Assembly (NCBI RefSeq): GCF_001562255.1 | Contig: NZ_CP014301.1 | Span: 5,177,501-5,241,500, forward strand | Direction of reading: 5' to 3' | Source: Bosea sp. PAMC 26642 | GTDB taxonomy: Bacteria; Pseudomonadota; Alphaproteobacteria; Rhizobiales; Beijerinckiaceae | Length of the DNA: 64,000 bases | Part shown: positions 9,620 to 19,615 of the stretch, piece after piece | How the letters are laid out: every line of letters begins with the position of its first letter | How positions within the stretch are numbered: position 1 is the first letter of the stretch | Made by a program: the position numbers and the translations under genes | Notes under the pieces: generated by a model | Told to the model about the DNA's origin: nothing | Database searches by the model: none | Seen by the model: only the letters and a program-made list of their open reading frames with translations

Positions 9620-9646
9620 TTCCTTCTCCCCCGAGGGGAGAAGGAA
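9620..9646. repeat. Hairpin of repeat family C
   Basis: A near-perfect inverted repeat TTCCTTCTCCCC-CGA-GGGGAGAAGGAA lies between two converging genes. It uses the same CCTTCTCCC word as the larger repeats at 8935 and 11739. It has no T-run on either 3' side, so terminator function is not obvious. Confidence 0.65.
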
Positions 9647-9649
9647 GAG

Positions 9650-11446
9650 CTACACCGCCAGCCCCTTCGCCAGCTCGCTGACCTGCTTCTCGAACAGCGC
9701 CCGATAGGCGCCATTTTCGCGCTGGAGCAGCGCCTCGCGCGGGCCTTCCTCGACCACCTTGCCGCGGTCGAAGACGAGGATGCGGTCCATCGCCCGCACC
9801 GTCGAGAGCCGGTGCGCGATCACGATCGTGGTCCGCCCCAGCATCAGCCGCTCCATCGCCTCCTGGATCAGCGCCTCCGATTCCGAATCGAGGCTGGACG
9901 TCGCCTCGTCCAGGATCAGGATCGGCGCGTCCGCCAGGAAGGCGCGGGCCAGCGCGACCCTCTGTCGCTCGCCGCCCGAAAGCTTGACGCCGCGTTCGCC
10001 GACCAGCGTCGCGTAGCCCTTCGGCAGCCGCATGATGAAGTCATGCGCATTGGCGAGCATCGCCGCCTGCTCGATCTGGGCTAGCGAGGCGCCGGGCCTG
10101 CCATAGGCGATGTTCTCCGCCAGCGAGCGGTGGAACAGCACCGGCTCCTGCTGCACGATCGCGATCTGCGCCCGCAAGGACGTCTGCGTCACCGAAGCGA
10201 TATCGACCCCGTCGATCGCGATGCGGCCATCGGTGACGTCGTAGAGACGCTGCACCAGCTTGACGAAGGTCGTCTTGCCGGAGCCCGAGCGCCCGACCAG
10301 GCCGACCTTCTCGCCGGCCGCGATCGTCAGCGAGAAATCGCGATAGAGCGGCTCGGCATGGCCCCCGTAATGAAAGGTCACGTCCTCGAAGGCGATCTCC
10401 CCCGCGGTCACGGCCATCGCGCCAGCACCCTTCCGGTCCGCCACGCCATAGGGCTGGCCGTGCATCGCGACCAGTTCCTCCATATCGTTTACCGAGCGCT
10501 GTAGATTGTGCACATGCTGGCCGACATCGCGCAGATAGCCATGCACGACGGCATAGCTCGTCAGCACGAAGGCGACGTCGCCGGGGCTCGCCTGCCCGTT
10601 GGCCCAAAGCCAGATCACCAGCCCGACGACGGAAGCCCGCAGGCCAAGCAGAACGACCTGCTGGGCCGTGCCGGAGGTGGTGCCGCGCACCCAGGTCCGC
10701 CGCGTCCGCAACGACCATTTCGCCATCACCTCGGCGATGCGCGAATCTTCGCGCAGCTCGGCACCATAGGCCTTGACCACCGGATTGCACGAGATCGCAT
10801 CCGCCAGCGACCCGCCGACGCGCGTGTCCCAGCTGTTGGCCAGCCGCGCGGCGGGCGCCACATATCGCAACGACAGCGCCACCGTGACGCCGACATAAAC
10901 CAGCGCGCCCACGAGCACGACGAGCCCCATCGCCGGCCAGTGCCAGGCCAGCAGCGCCGTCGTGCCGACGAGCACGATCAGCGAAGGCAGCAGCGCTATC
11001 AGGATCGTGTCGGTCAGCAGGTCGAGCGCCCACATGCCGCGCGTGATCTTGCGCACAGTCGAGCCGGCAAAGTTGTTGGCGTGCCAGTCGGTCGAGAAGC
11101 GCTGAAGCCGCGCAAATGCTTCCTGCGCGACGTCGCTCATCGTACGCAGCGTCATGCCGGTGATGCCGATGAAGCTGAGATGGCGGAAGCCGACCGTGAT
11201 CGCTCCCAGCACGAGCATCGCCGCCAGCGCCCACAGCGCGGCATCGAGCCCCGGCTCGCGTGCGCCGGAGACGGCGTCGACCAGCCGCCCGGCATAGAGC
11301 GGCAGGAACAGGTCTGCGGCCGTCGCGGCCATGACGGTCGCGACGACGAAGCCGACATGGCGCGGCGCGCGCGCCCAGTGGCGGAAGGTAAAGCCGAGAA
11401 CGGCCCGGAACGGCTCGGGCCGCCCGGTTCGGGTCTGTCGGGACAT
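9650..11446 (-). CDS. ABC exporter half-transporter (permease fused to ATPase)
   Basis: This 598-residue protein has an N-terminal six-helix exporter domain (residues about 20-330) and a C-terminal ATPase: Walker A GRSGSGKTT, signature LSGGERQRVALARA, Walker B ILILDEATSSLDSE and the H-loop VIAHRLSTV. It is of MsbA/multidrug type and should act as a dimer in the inner membrane. The substrate is not indicated. It is monocistronic, with about 450 bases of non-coding DNA upstream. Confidence 0.92.
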   Translation of the reverse strand: MSRQTRTGRPEPFRAVLGFTFRHWARAPRHVGFVVATVMAATAADLFLPLYAGRLVDAVSGAREPGLDAALWALAAMLVLGAITVGFRHLSFIGITGMTLRTMSDVAQEAFARLQRFSTDWHANNFAGSTVRKITRGMWALDLLTDTILIALLPSLIVLVGTTALLAWHWPAMGLVVLVGALVYVGVTVALSLRYVAPAARLANSWDTRVGGSLADAISCNPVVKAYGAELREDSRIAEVMAKWSLRTRRTWVRGTTSGTAQQVVLLGLRASVVGLVIWLWANGQASPGDVAFVLTSYAVVHGYLRDVGQHVHNLQRSVNDMEELVAMHGQPYGVADRKGAGAMAVTAGEIAFEDVTFHYGGHAEPLYRDFSLTIAAGEKVGLVGRSGSGKTTFVKLVQRLYDVTDGRIAIDGVDIASVTQTSLRAQIAIVQQEPVLFHRSLAENIAYGRPGASLAQIEQAAMLANAHDFIMRLPKGYATLVGERGVKLSGGERQRVALARAFLADAPILILDEATSSLDSESEALIQEAMERLMLGRTTIVIAHRLSTVRAMDRILVFDRGKVVEEGPREALLQRENGAYRALFEKQVSELAKGLAV

Positions 11447-11738
11447 GGGATCATCCGGCCTGTGGTCAGGCCGGCTCCGAAAAAGCGGAGATGGCGACGC
11501 GCGCCGAACTCCAGCGAAAATGACGAGGCGATTGAAAATGCTCAGGGCGCCGCCTTGAGGCGGGCCACGTGCGAGTCCGACCTAGCGGTGGGACGATCGC
11601 GAGAGAGCGACGACGGTGATGAATTCCATTCAGCCCTCCCTGTCTGGTGCTGGAGCCAAGGCAGTCAGGATAACCGCAGCGAAGTTGATCGCGCAAGTTG
11701 CGTTTTGCGCATGGGGTGGTCGCGGGGCGCTCCACCGC
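11447..11738. other. Intergenic region upstream of the ABC exporter
   Basis: About 290 bases separate the exporter start from a family C repeat. Open frames on both strands were examined and have neither ribosome binding sites nor protein-like composition. It probably contains the exporter promoter, but no box is clear. Confidence 0.45.
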
Positions 11739-11894
11739 TCCCCTTCTCCCCTTGCGGGAGAAGGTGGCGCGCAGCGCCGGATGAGGGGTCGCGCCGGGCT
11801 ATCATATTGAAGAATGGCGTTATCGGAGAGCGGGGAGCGACCCCTCATCCGTCTCGGCTTCGCCGAGCCATCTTCTCCCGCAAGGGGAGAAGGA
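11739..11894. repeat. Palindromic intergenic repeat, family C (copy 2, full length)
   Basis: This is the best example of the family. The left arm begins CCCCTTCTCCCCTTGCGGGAG and continues to GGATGAGGGGTCGC. The right arm begins GCGACCCCTCATCC and ends CTCCCGCAAGGGGAGAAGG. A secondary hairpin TCGGCTTCGCCGA sits in the right arm. It is about 155 bases with no coding potential. Confidence 0.8.
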
Positions 11895-11900
11895 CTCCCC

Positions 11901-12077
11901 CTACTTCCAGAACAGCGCCGCAAGCCTGACCGCGATCACCAGCCCGAAGGCCAGGATCACCGTCCCGATGACACGGTGTCGCTTGGCGCGGTCCGGGAAT
12001 TGGCGTGAGAGGATACGCCCCAGCGGCTTGCGGAACAGGAAGGCGACGACGGCCAGAACGATCAGGATATGGGACAA
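11901..12077 (-). CDS. Small two-helix membrane protein downstream of rhodanese
   Basis: This is a 58-residue frame starting at a TTG (12077), nine bases after the rhodanese stop. It starts M(TTG)SHILIVLAVVAFLF, has a basic loop RKPLGRILSRQFPDRAKRHR, and ends with a second helix VILAFGLVIAVRLAALF and WK. The hydrophobic-basic-hydrophobic pattern and tight spacing support a real gene. GAGCTGAG upstream is a weak ribosome binding site, so coupling to the rhodanese gene is likely. No family is recognised. Confidence 0.6.
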   Translation of the reverse strand: MSHILIVLAVVAFLFRKPLGRILSRQFPDRAKRHRVIGTVILAFGLVIAVRLAALFWK

Positions 12078-12086
12078 GGCGGCGGC

Positions 12087-12509
12087 TCAGCTCTTCCCGC
12101 CCGTGTCTTTCGGATCATCCGCCTCGAACGGCGCGCCGGACTTCTTCCAGGCGCCGAAGCCGCCGCCCATGTGCGCAACCGGCTTCAGCCCCATCTGCTG
12201 CGCGACCTGTGCCGCGAGCGCCGAGCGCCAGCCGCCGGCGCAGAAGAAGACGAACTGCTTGTCCTGGCTGAACACCGGCTTGGCATAGGGGCTCTCGGGA
12301 TCGATCCAGAACTCCAGCATCCCGCGCGGGCAATGGAAGGCGCCGGGCATCCGGCCCTCGCGCTCCAGTTCGCGCGGATCGCGCAGATCGACGAAGACGA
12401 CGTCGTCGCGGCCATGAAGGGCCCGCGCCTGTTCGACCGAGAGCGTCTCGACCTCCGCCTCGGCCCGCTCCAGCAAGGCCTTGTAGCCCGTGGTGATCTG
12501 TTGTGGCAT
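12087..12509 (-). CDS. Rhodanese-domain sulfurtransferase
   Basis: This is a single rhodanese domain of 140 residues. The domain entry is VVFVDLRDPRELEREGRMPGA. The active-site loop is FFCAGGWRSALAA with the persulfide-carrying Cys90. The ATG at 12509 is chosen because the further upstream frame is low-complexity and overlaps the divergent DUF599 gene. It probably moves sulfane sulfur, but its acceptor is unknown. It forms a likely two-gene unit with the small membrane protein that follows. Confidence 0.88.
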   Translation of the reverse strand: MPQQITTGYKALLERAEAEVETLSVEQARALHGRDDVVFVDLRDPRELEREGRMPGAFHCPRGMLEFWIDPESPYAKPVFSQDKQFVFFCAGGWRSALAAQVAQQMGLKPVAHMGGGFGAWKKSGAPFEADDPKDTGGKS

Positions 12510-12621
12510 GGCGCAGCCCCTGTCGCGAAGGCGCGCACCGTGGCCAACCGGGCCGTTCGCGTCAATCCGGCCTTGCGACGACCGGTCTCGCAACGCAGTG
12601 TCGCTGCGAAAGGAACAGGCA

Positions 12622-13341
12622 ATGATCGGATTCGGCACGCTCGACATCATGGCGTTCGCGTTCTTCGCGATGTCCTGGATCGGCTATCACTATGCCGTCG
12701 AGATGGGGCCCCATGCACGCCGGAGCCTGAACATGCGGATGAACCTGCGGCGCGCCCGCTGGGTCCGCGAGGCGATGGGCCGCGACAACCGCATCGTCGA
12801 TACGCAGGTGATGAACGGCCTGCAGAACGGCACCGCCTTCTTCGCCTCGACCTCGCTGATCGCCATCGGCGGGTCGCTCTCCCTGCTGCAATCGACCGAC
12901 CGCGTCGTCGCGCTCTTCGCCGACCTGCCCTTCGGTACGCCGACGAGCCGCGCCGCCTGGGAGATGAAGGTGATCGGGCTCGCGGTGATCTTCGGCTACG
13001 CCTTCTTCAAGTTCGCCTGGAGCTACCGGCTGTTCAACTACTGCGTCATCCTGATCGGCGCGCTGCCGCCCGCCAAGAACCATGACGAGCACGACGCGGC
13101 CCGGGCCGTCCACGAGATGACCGAGATGAACATCGCGGCCGGCCGGCATTTCAACCGGGGTCAGCGTGCGTTCTTCTTCGCGCTCGCCTATATGGGCTGG
13201 TTCCTGGGTCCAACGACCTTCCTGATCTTCACCAGCGCGGTGCTGATCGCGATGTATCGGCGCCAGTTCCAGTCCGATGCCGCCCGCGTCTTCCGCTATC
13301 CCCCGCCTGGAGTCCTGCGCGAGCACGAGCCGAAGCCATGA
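12622..13341 (+). CDS. DUF599 membrane protein
   Basis: This is a 239-residue protein with about four membrane helices: near residues 5-22, then around FFASTSLIAIGGSLSLL, VIGLAVIFGYAFFKFAWSYR and the C-terminal FFFALAYMGWFLGPTTFLIF. The pattern FKFAWSYRLFNYCVILIGA followed by AGRHFNRGQRAFFFALA is characteristic of DUF599. Function is unknown. AAAGGAACAGG before the ATG sets the start. Its stop overlaps the start of the DUF3253 gene by four bases (ATGA). Confidence 0.85.
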   Translation: MIGFGTLDIMAFAFFAMSWIGYHYAVEMGPHARRSLNMRMNLRRARWVREAMGRDNRIVDTQVMNGLQNGTAFFASTSLIAIGGSLSLLQSTDRVVALFADLPFGTPTSRAAWEMKVIGLAVIFGYAFFKFAWSYRLFNYCVILIGALPPAKNHDEHDAARAVHEMTEMNIAAGRHFNRGQRAFFFALAYMGWFLGPTTFLIFTSAVLIAMYRRQFQSDAARVFRYPPPGVLREHEPKP

Positions 13342-13607
13342 ACGAGCGTGAGACCGACCTCGAGGCCGCCATGCTGCGGCTCGCCGCCGAGCGGGGCGCC
13401 GGCAAGACGATCTGTCCGTCCGAGGCGGCGCGGGCCGTCGGCGGCGACCATCCCGACGGCTGGGGCCCGCTGATGCAGCCGGCGCGCCGGATCGCGGTCC
13501 GGCTGATGAAGGAGGGCAGGCTAGTGATCACCCGCAAGGGCCGCCCGGTCGATCCCGACGATTTCCGCGGCGTCTACAGGCTGTCGCTGCCGGGCGCCCC
13601 GGAATGA
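13338..13607 (+). CDS. DUF3253 protein
   Basis: This is an 89-residue protein with the family pattern GKTICPSEAAR, W-GPLM, RRIAVRLMKEGR and TRKGRPVDPDDFRGVYR, resembling a small winged-helix fold. The function is unknown. It is translationally coupled to DUF599 by an ATGA overlap, so the two are probably made together. Confidence 0.8.
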   Translation: MNERETDLEAAMLRLAAERGAGKTICPSEAARAVGGDHPDGWGPLMQPARRIAVRLMKEGRLVITRKGRPVDPDDFRGVYRLSLPGAPE

Positions 13608-13620
13608 CGGCGGTGCTCGA

Positions 13621-14409
13621 TTACGGCCCTGGAAACAGCGCGTCCGTATAGCCCACCAGCCAATAGGCCAGCAGCCCGGCCCATTCCTTCAGAGCGTCGT
13701 CGGCGATACCGAGCCCGCGCGGCGCGCGCGCATAGGGGCGGATGAAGTCCGCTTGCTCGCCGCCGGAGATGTAATCGACCGGGAAGGCCTCGACATCGAA
13801 GCCGGCCTTGCGGAAGACGCCGATGGCGCGCGGCATATGCCAGGCCGAGGTCAGCAGCAGCCACCGCTCGCCCGGCTTGGGGTCGACCAGGCTGCGGGTG
13901 AAACTCGCATTCTCGCGGGTGTTGCGCGATTTGTCCTCGAACACCAGCCGCTCCGGCGGCAGGCCGAGGCTCTCGAACAGCATTCTGGCTCCATCGGCCT
14001 CCGTGTGGACGATCGGCGACAGCAGGCTGGCGCCGCCGCCGGCAAACACGATCTTCGCCTGCGGATGGAGCCTTGCGAGTTCGACCGCCTTGGTCATGCG
14101 CGCCGCGGCATAGTTCAGGACCACGTCGCCGCGCGCGACGCCGATGGCACCGCCCAGAACGATCACGCCGGCGACGGGCCCCTTGGCCGCGTTCTGCTGC
14201 GGGAACCTGTCCTCCAGGGGCCGCACCAGCATCCGCGGCAGCGGGCTGAACGAGAGCAGGACGAGACCCGTCAGCGCCAGCGCGCCGAGCCAGCGCGCAG
14301 CCCGTGCGAACCGCGTGAAGGCGAGCAGTCCCGCGAACGCCGCCAGCAGCACGACCAGATTGATCGGCGACAGCACGAACCAGACGATCTTGGACAGGGT
14401 GAAGAACAT
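13621..14409 (-). CDS. YdcF/ElyC-like (DUF218) envelope protein
   Basis: This is a 262-residue protein. Two N-terminal membrane helices (about residues 8-30 and 38-57) are followed by a DUF218 domain with GVIVLGGAI, KIVFAGGG, EDKSRNTRENA and LLTSAWHMPRAIGVFRKAGF. The family includes ElyC, linked to envelope biogenesis and undecaprenyl-phosphate metabolism in E. coli. The exact role here is open. It converges on the DUF3253 gene. Confidence 0.85.
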   Translation of the reverse strand: MFFTLSKIVWFVLSPINLVVLLAAFAGLLAFTRFARAARWLGALALTGLVLLSFSPLPRMLVRPLEDRFPQQNAAKGPVAGVIVLGGAIGVARGDVVLNYAAARMTKAVELARLHPQAKIVFAGGGASLLSPIVHTEADGARMLFESLGLPPERLVFEDKSRNTRENASFTRSLVDPKPGERWLLLTSAWHMPRAIGVFRKAGFDVEAFPVDYISGGEQADFIRPYARAPRGLGIADDALKEWAGLLAYWLVGYTDALFPGP

Positions 14410-14597
14410 CGCGGGCCTCGGCTGCGTGGGGCGTATCTCTCCCCTGACCTATGCCACCCTTCAGGATGAGGGCTGGGAGAGACGAACGCTCCAGCACTAA
14501 CCGTCAAAGCTGGCCAGATCGCTAACGCCTGATCGGCTTGATCTGCGGCGGTCCCTGCGGGTCGGCGCGGAGCGATCTAGCCGATGCCATTTCGGGT

Positions 14598-15218
14598 TCA
14601 CGCCACGGGCAGCGGCAGGGCCGGCTTCGCGGCCGGGCGCGCGGCGATGGCCTCGTACCAGCGCCGGACATGCGGCCGTTCCGCCCGCTCGATCGGCATG
14701 TTGAGCCAGCGATGCGCGCCGCAACCGACCGTGATGTCGGCCATGCCGAAGCGCTCGCCGGCGAGGAACGTCCGGCCGGCGAGATGGTTTTCCAGAATGT
14801 CCATCAGCTTTTCCGCCTTGGCCGCGCTGGCCGCGATCGCGTCGGGATCGGTAAAGCCGGCCACCTTGCGCACTAGGCCCCAGAAAGCCGGAGTCATCGC
14901 CGGCTGCAGTTCCGATTGCATCCAGTCCATCCAGCGATCGGCATCGGCGCGTAGCGCCGGGTCCTCCTCCCAGATCCAGCCGGAGCCGTAGCGCGCCGCG
15001 AGGTAACGCACGATGCTGTTGGATTCCCAGATGCAGACCTCGCCATCCTCCAGCACCGGGATCTGGGCGTTGGGATTCTTGGCGAGGAAGACCGGCTCGC
15101 GCAGCCCGCCGAACGTGCCGCCGCAATCGATCCGCTCGAAGCTCTGGCCGACCTCGCCCGCCGCCCATACGGCCTTCTGGACATTGATGGAGCTGATCCG
15201 CCCCCAGATCGTCAGCAT
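14598..15218 (-). CDS. Glutathione S-transferase family protein
   Basis: This 206-residue protein has an N-terminal thioredoxin-like domain (MLTIWGRISSINVQKAVW, then IPVLEDGEVCIWESNSIVRYL, the glutathione-binding cis-Pro and Glu-Ser segment). The C-terminal helical domain contains GERFGMADITVGC. The ATG at 15218 gives normal length; the frame continues upstream into the preceding gene. It follows pccA by 44 bases on the same strand, and may be co-transcribed with it. Confidence 0.88.
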   Translation of the reverse strand: MLTIWGRISSINVQKAVWAAGEVGQSFERIDCGGTFGGLREPVFLAKNPNAQIPVLEDGEVCIWESNSIVRYLAARYGSGWIWEEDPALRADADRWMDWMQSELQPAMTPAFWGLVRKVAGFTDPDAIAASAAKAEKLMDILENHLAGRTFLAGERFGMADITVGCGAHRWLNMPIERAERPHVRRWYEAIAARPAAKPALPLPVA

Positions 15219-15262
15219 ATCGGCGCGTTCCTCATTGTCGTTGCCGCGATTGTCCGGTGAGT

Positions 15263-17263
<2,001 letters not shown>

Positions 17264-17378
17264 GCGTAGCGTCTCCCGGCAGCCGACAAGGCCTGTCATA
17301 GCCGGGTTTATGGGACGCCGAGGCCGACGTCCACTGATGCCAAAGTTTGGGCGGGAGCGATGCCGGTGCGTAACCCGC

Positions 17379-17813
17379 TCAGCTGGCGAGCATGACGCGG
17401 TCAGCTCTTCGACCGGGCGAAACGGCACCGCGGCTGAGCGTGAAGCCGAGCAGAAGTTCGTCGCAGCGCTCGGCCTCCCGGACGATCTCGAAGGCGATGC
17501 GCTGCGCGGTCGGGGTTGGTCCCTCGCCCGCCGACAGGGTCGTCACCAGCCATTGCGCGGTCTCGCGGTCGACGATCCCGGTCGGCCGGCTCTCCCAGAC
17601 GACATGATCGACGATGAGCGCGACGAGATAATCGGAGAATTCGCTGCAGCGCGTCGAGACCGCCCGGTCGAGCGCGGCGAGAACATCGACGACATCGCGC
17701 GTCATCACACCATCTGCCAGGATGCTGCGCTGAAGCATCTTGACGTCTTCATCGTCGATCGCGTCTTTATCCATGACGCGATCGACGAATTCACGAAGTT
17801 CATGACCAATCAT
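17379..17813 (-). CDS. Hypothetical cytosolic protein
   Basis: This is a 144-residue acidic protein with no signal or membrane helix, beginning MIGHELREFVDRVMDKDAID. It looks helical. AGGGG lies eight bases before the chosen ATG (17813). An earlier in-frame ATG at 17882 would add 23 residues of poor composition. I do not recognise the family. It stands alone between pccA and a small membrane gene on the same strand. Confidence 0.7.
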   Translation of the reverse strand: MIGHELREFVDRVMDKDAIDDEDVKMLQRSILADGVMTRDVVDVLAALDRAVSTRCSEFSDYLVALIVDHVVWESRPTGIVDRETAQWLVTTLSAGEGPTPTAQRIAFEIVREAERCDELLLGFTLSRGAVSPGRRADRVMLAS

Positions 17814-17975
17814 CGCTTGACCCCTGTCCGGCTTTGTTTTGTGCCGGAGTGTTCCTGTTGCAGGAACACGTTGGATCGGCACTCGCCAGCAGGTGGTTAA
17901 TTCGCAAATCTGAATCGATGTTCAGGTTAAACGAAGCTGATGCGACGTGGTTGCGAGGATGTTACTGGCGTGCCG

Positions 17976-18146
17976 TCAGACCCTGACGGGGACGCCGCCG
18001 AGCACGCCGAGCAACCACAGCACGACGACGATCGTCAGGACCAGCCCGAGCGCGCCGCCGAGGCCCGCCGTGCCGTAGCTCCGGTGGCCGTAATATCCGC
18101 CGCCGAACAAGACGATGAGCAGAACGATGATGAGAATCGTTGACAT
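17976..18146 (-). CDS. DUF3309-like small membrane protein
   Basis: This is a 56-residue protein: MSTILIIVLLIVLFGGG, then YYGHRSYGTAGLGGALG, then a second helix (LVLTIVVVLWLLGVLGG). The hydrophobic-aromatic/Gly loop-hydrophobic pattern matches DUF3309, a family of tiny membrane proteins in proteobacteria. The upstream AAGGGAACGCGCC provides a ribosome binding site. Such proteins are often stress-responsive, but nothing here shows that. Confidence 0.8.
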   Translation of the reverse strand: MSTILIIVLLIVLFGGGYYGHRSYGTAGLGGALGLVLTIVVVLWLLGVLGGVPVRV

Positions 18147-18328
18147 GGCGCGTTCCCTTCAGAAATCGCGTCGGCGCGTGATGCGACGACTGAATATGAA
18201 CGGAGAACGTCAGTAACGACCCGCAAGTTCCACCACGGCAAGATGGGGCAGGTTAGTGTGCTGTAAGCGTGGCTTTTCTTGTCTCGACCCCGCTTGACGA
18301 AACCGGGCGGAGGCGGCGTCCTGTCGCG

Positions 18329-19276
18329 ATGCGTAACCCATCGCCTCGAATCACCGCGTTCTGCCTGTTCGTCCTTGCCTCATGTATGGCGACCTCTGCC
18401 CATGCGCAGGACACTGCGGCCGAGGAATCCAGGCGCCGGGCCGCCAATATCGCCGCCTTCCCCGATGCCGCGCGCGCGCTCTTCGGCCAGAAGACGGCGC
18501 CTGCCGACATGCGGGCGCGGGCCATCGGCTCCTATGCGCGGGGATGCCTCGCCGGCGCGCAGGCACTGCCAGTCGACGGGCCGAGCTGGCAGGTGATGCG
18601 GCTCAATCGCAACCGCAACTGGGGCCATCCGATCCTGATCGATTATCTTGAAAAGCTCGCCCGCGACGTGCCCAGGATCAATGGCTGGCCGGGCATTCTC
18701 GTCGGCGACATCTCGCAGCCGCGTGGCGGGCCCATGCTGACCGGACACGCTTCCCACCAGATCGGCCTCGACGCCGATCTCTGGCTGACCCCGATGCCCC
18801 GCGTCCGGCTCGACAGCGAGGCGCGTGAGAACATGCCCGCCGTCAACATGGCGAGGCCCGACTGGCGCGACGTCGATCCCAGGAACTGGACGCCCGCCCA
18901 GACGAAGCTGATCAAGGCCGCCGCGAGCGAGCCCAGGGTCGAGCGCATCTTCGTCAACCCGGCGCTGAAGGTCGCGCTCTGCCGCGAGGCCGGCGCCGAC
19001 CGCTCATGGCTGAACAAGGTCCGGCCGATCTGGGGCCACAACTACCATTTCCATATCCGGATGAGCTGCCCCGCCGGCATGGAGGGCTGCTCCGGCCAGG
19101 AACCGCCCAATTTCGGCGATGGCTGCGGCGAGGAGCTTTCGGGCTGGATCGAGCGCCAGCACAAGGCGATCTTCGACCCGCCCAAGCCGCGCACCGGCCC
19201 GGCCCCCAAGCCCAAGCCGCCGATGTCGCTCGACGCGCTGCCGGCCGAATGCCGGCAGGTGCTGGTGTCGCGGTGA
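18329..19276 (+). CDS. mepA: Penicillin-insensitive murein endopeptidase MepA
   Basis: This is a periplasmic zinc (M74, LAS-fold) endopeptidase that cuts cross-links between peptidoglycan stems. The 315 residues start with a signal peptide (residues 1-26, ending AHA). Zinc-site motifs are GHASHQIGLDADLW (His-x6-Asp) and HNYHFHIRMSCP (His-x-His). Cysteines in CREAG, MSCPAG and DGCGEE suit disulfides. The ATG at 18329 is used because it opens the signal peptide; the frame is open from 18269. It converges on the extensin-family gene across a nested repeat. Confidence 0.92.
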   Translation: MRNPSPRITAFCLFVLASCMATSAHAQDTAAEESRRRAANIAAFPDAARALFGQKTAPADMRARAIGSYARGCLAGAQALPVDGPSWQVMRLNRNRNWGHPILIDYLEKLARDVPRINGWPGILVGDISQPRGGPMLTGHASHQIGLDADLWLTPMPRVRLDSEARENMPAVNMARPDWRDVDPRNWTPAQTKLIKAAASEPRVERIFVNPALKVALCREAGADRSWLNKVRPIWGHNYHFHIRMSCPAGMEGCSGQEPPNFGDGCGEELSGWIERQHKAIFDPPKPRTGPAPKPKPPMSLDALPAECRQVLVSR

Positions 19277-19292
19277 AAGGCTTTTCTCTCCA

Positions 19293-19572
19293 AGCCCTCA
19301 TCCTGAGACGCCTTCGGCGCTCCCTAAAGGCTGCCTGAAATGAACTGAGTAATTTCAACGGCTTCGTGTTTGCCGCCCAAGCGCCGTCATGCCGGGCGCA
19401 GCGCAGCGGAGACCCGGAAACCATGCCTGAACTTTTAAGGACCAGCGTTCCGGCATGGATTCCGGATCGGCGCCGCTAAAGCGGCTTGTCCGGAATGACG
19501 GTCCGTTGGCATAAGAGATGTGAGAAGGTCCTGAATTATTCAATTCATTTTCAGGCTCTCAGGATGAGGGCT
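19293..19572. repeat. Family B inverted repeat split by an inserted family A repeat
   Basis: The outer arms are AGCCCTCATCCTGAG (19293-19307) and CTCAGGATGAGGGCT (19558-19572), an exact reverse complement. Symmetry continues inward: CCTGAAATGAACTGAGTAAT on the left resembles the complement of ATTATTCAATTCATTTTCAGG on the right. Between these arms lies a complete family A repeat (19384-19500). The outer element resembles the compact copy at 49306-49360. Confidence 0.75.
19384..19500. repeat. Palindromic intergenic repeat, family A (copy 3, nested)
   Basis: It begins CCGTCATGCCGGGCGCAGCG and ends GGCTTGTCCGGAATGACG, with inner arms CCGGAAACCATGCC and GGCATGGATTCCGG. It sits inside a family B inverted repeat, between the converging mepA and extensin-family genes. 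Confidence 0.8.
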
Positions 19573-19615
19573 GGAGGAAACTGCGAGGTTGCAGGGCAGC
19601 TGGCAGATGATCTCC

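Noticed and set aside
11466..11735. An 89-codon minus-strand frame upstream of the ABC exporter
   Set aside because: Arg/Pro-rich, no ribosome binding site, no motif; probably non-coding.
10508..11929. A 473-codon plus-strand frame opposite the ABC exporter
   Set aside because: Opposite-strand shadow with Gln/Arg/His-rich composition; the minus-strand gene is certain.
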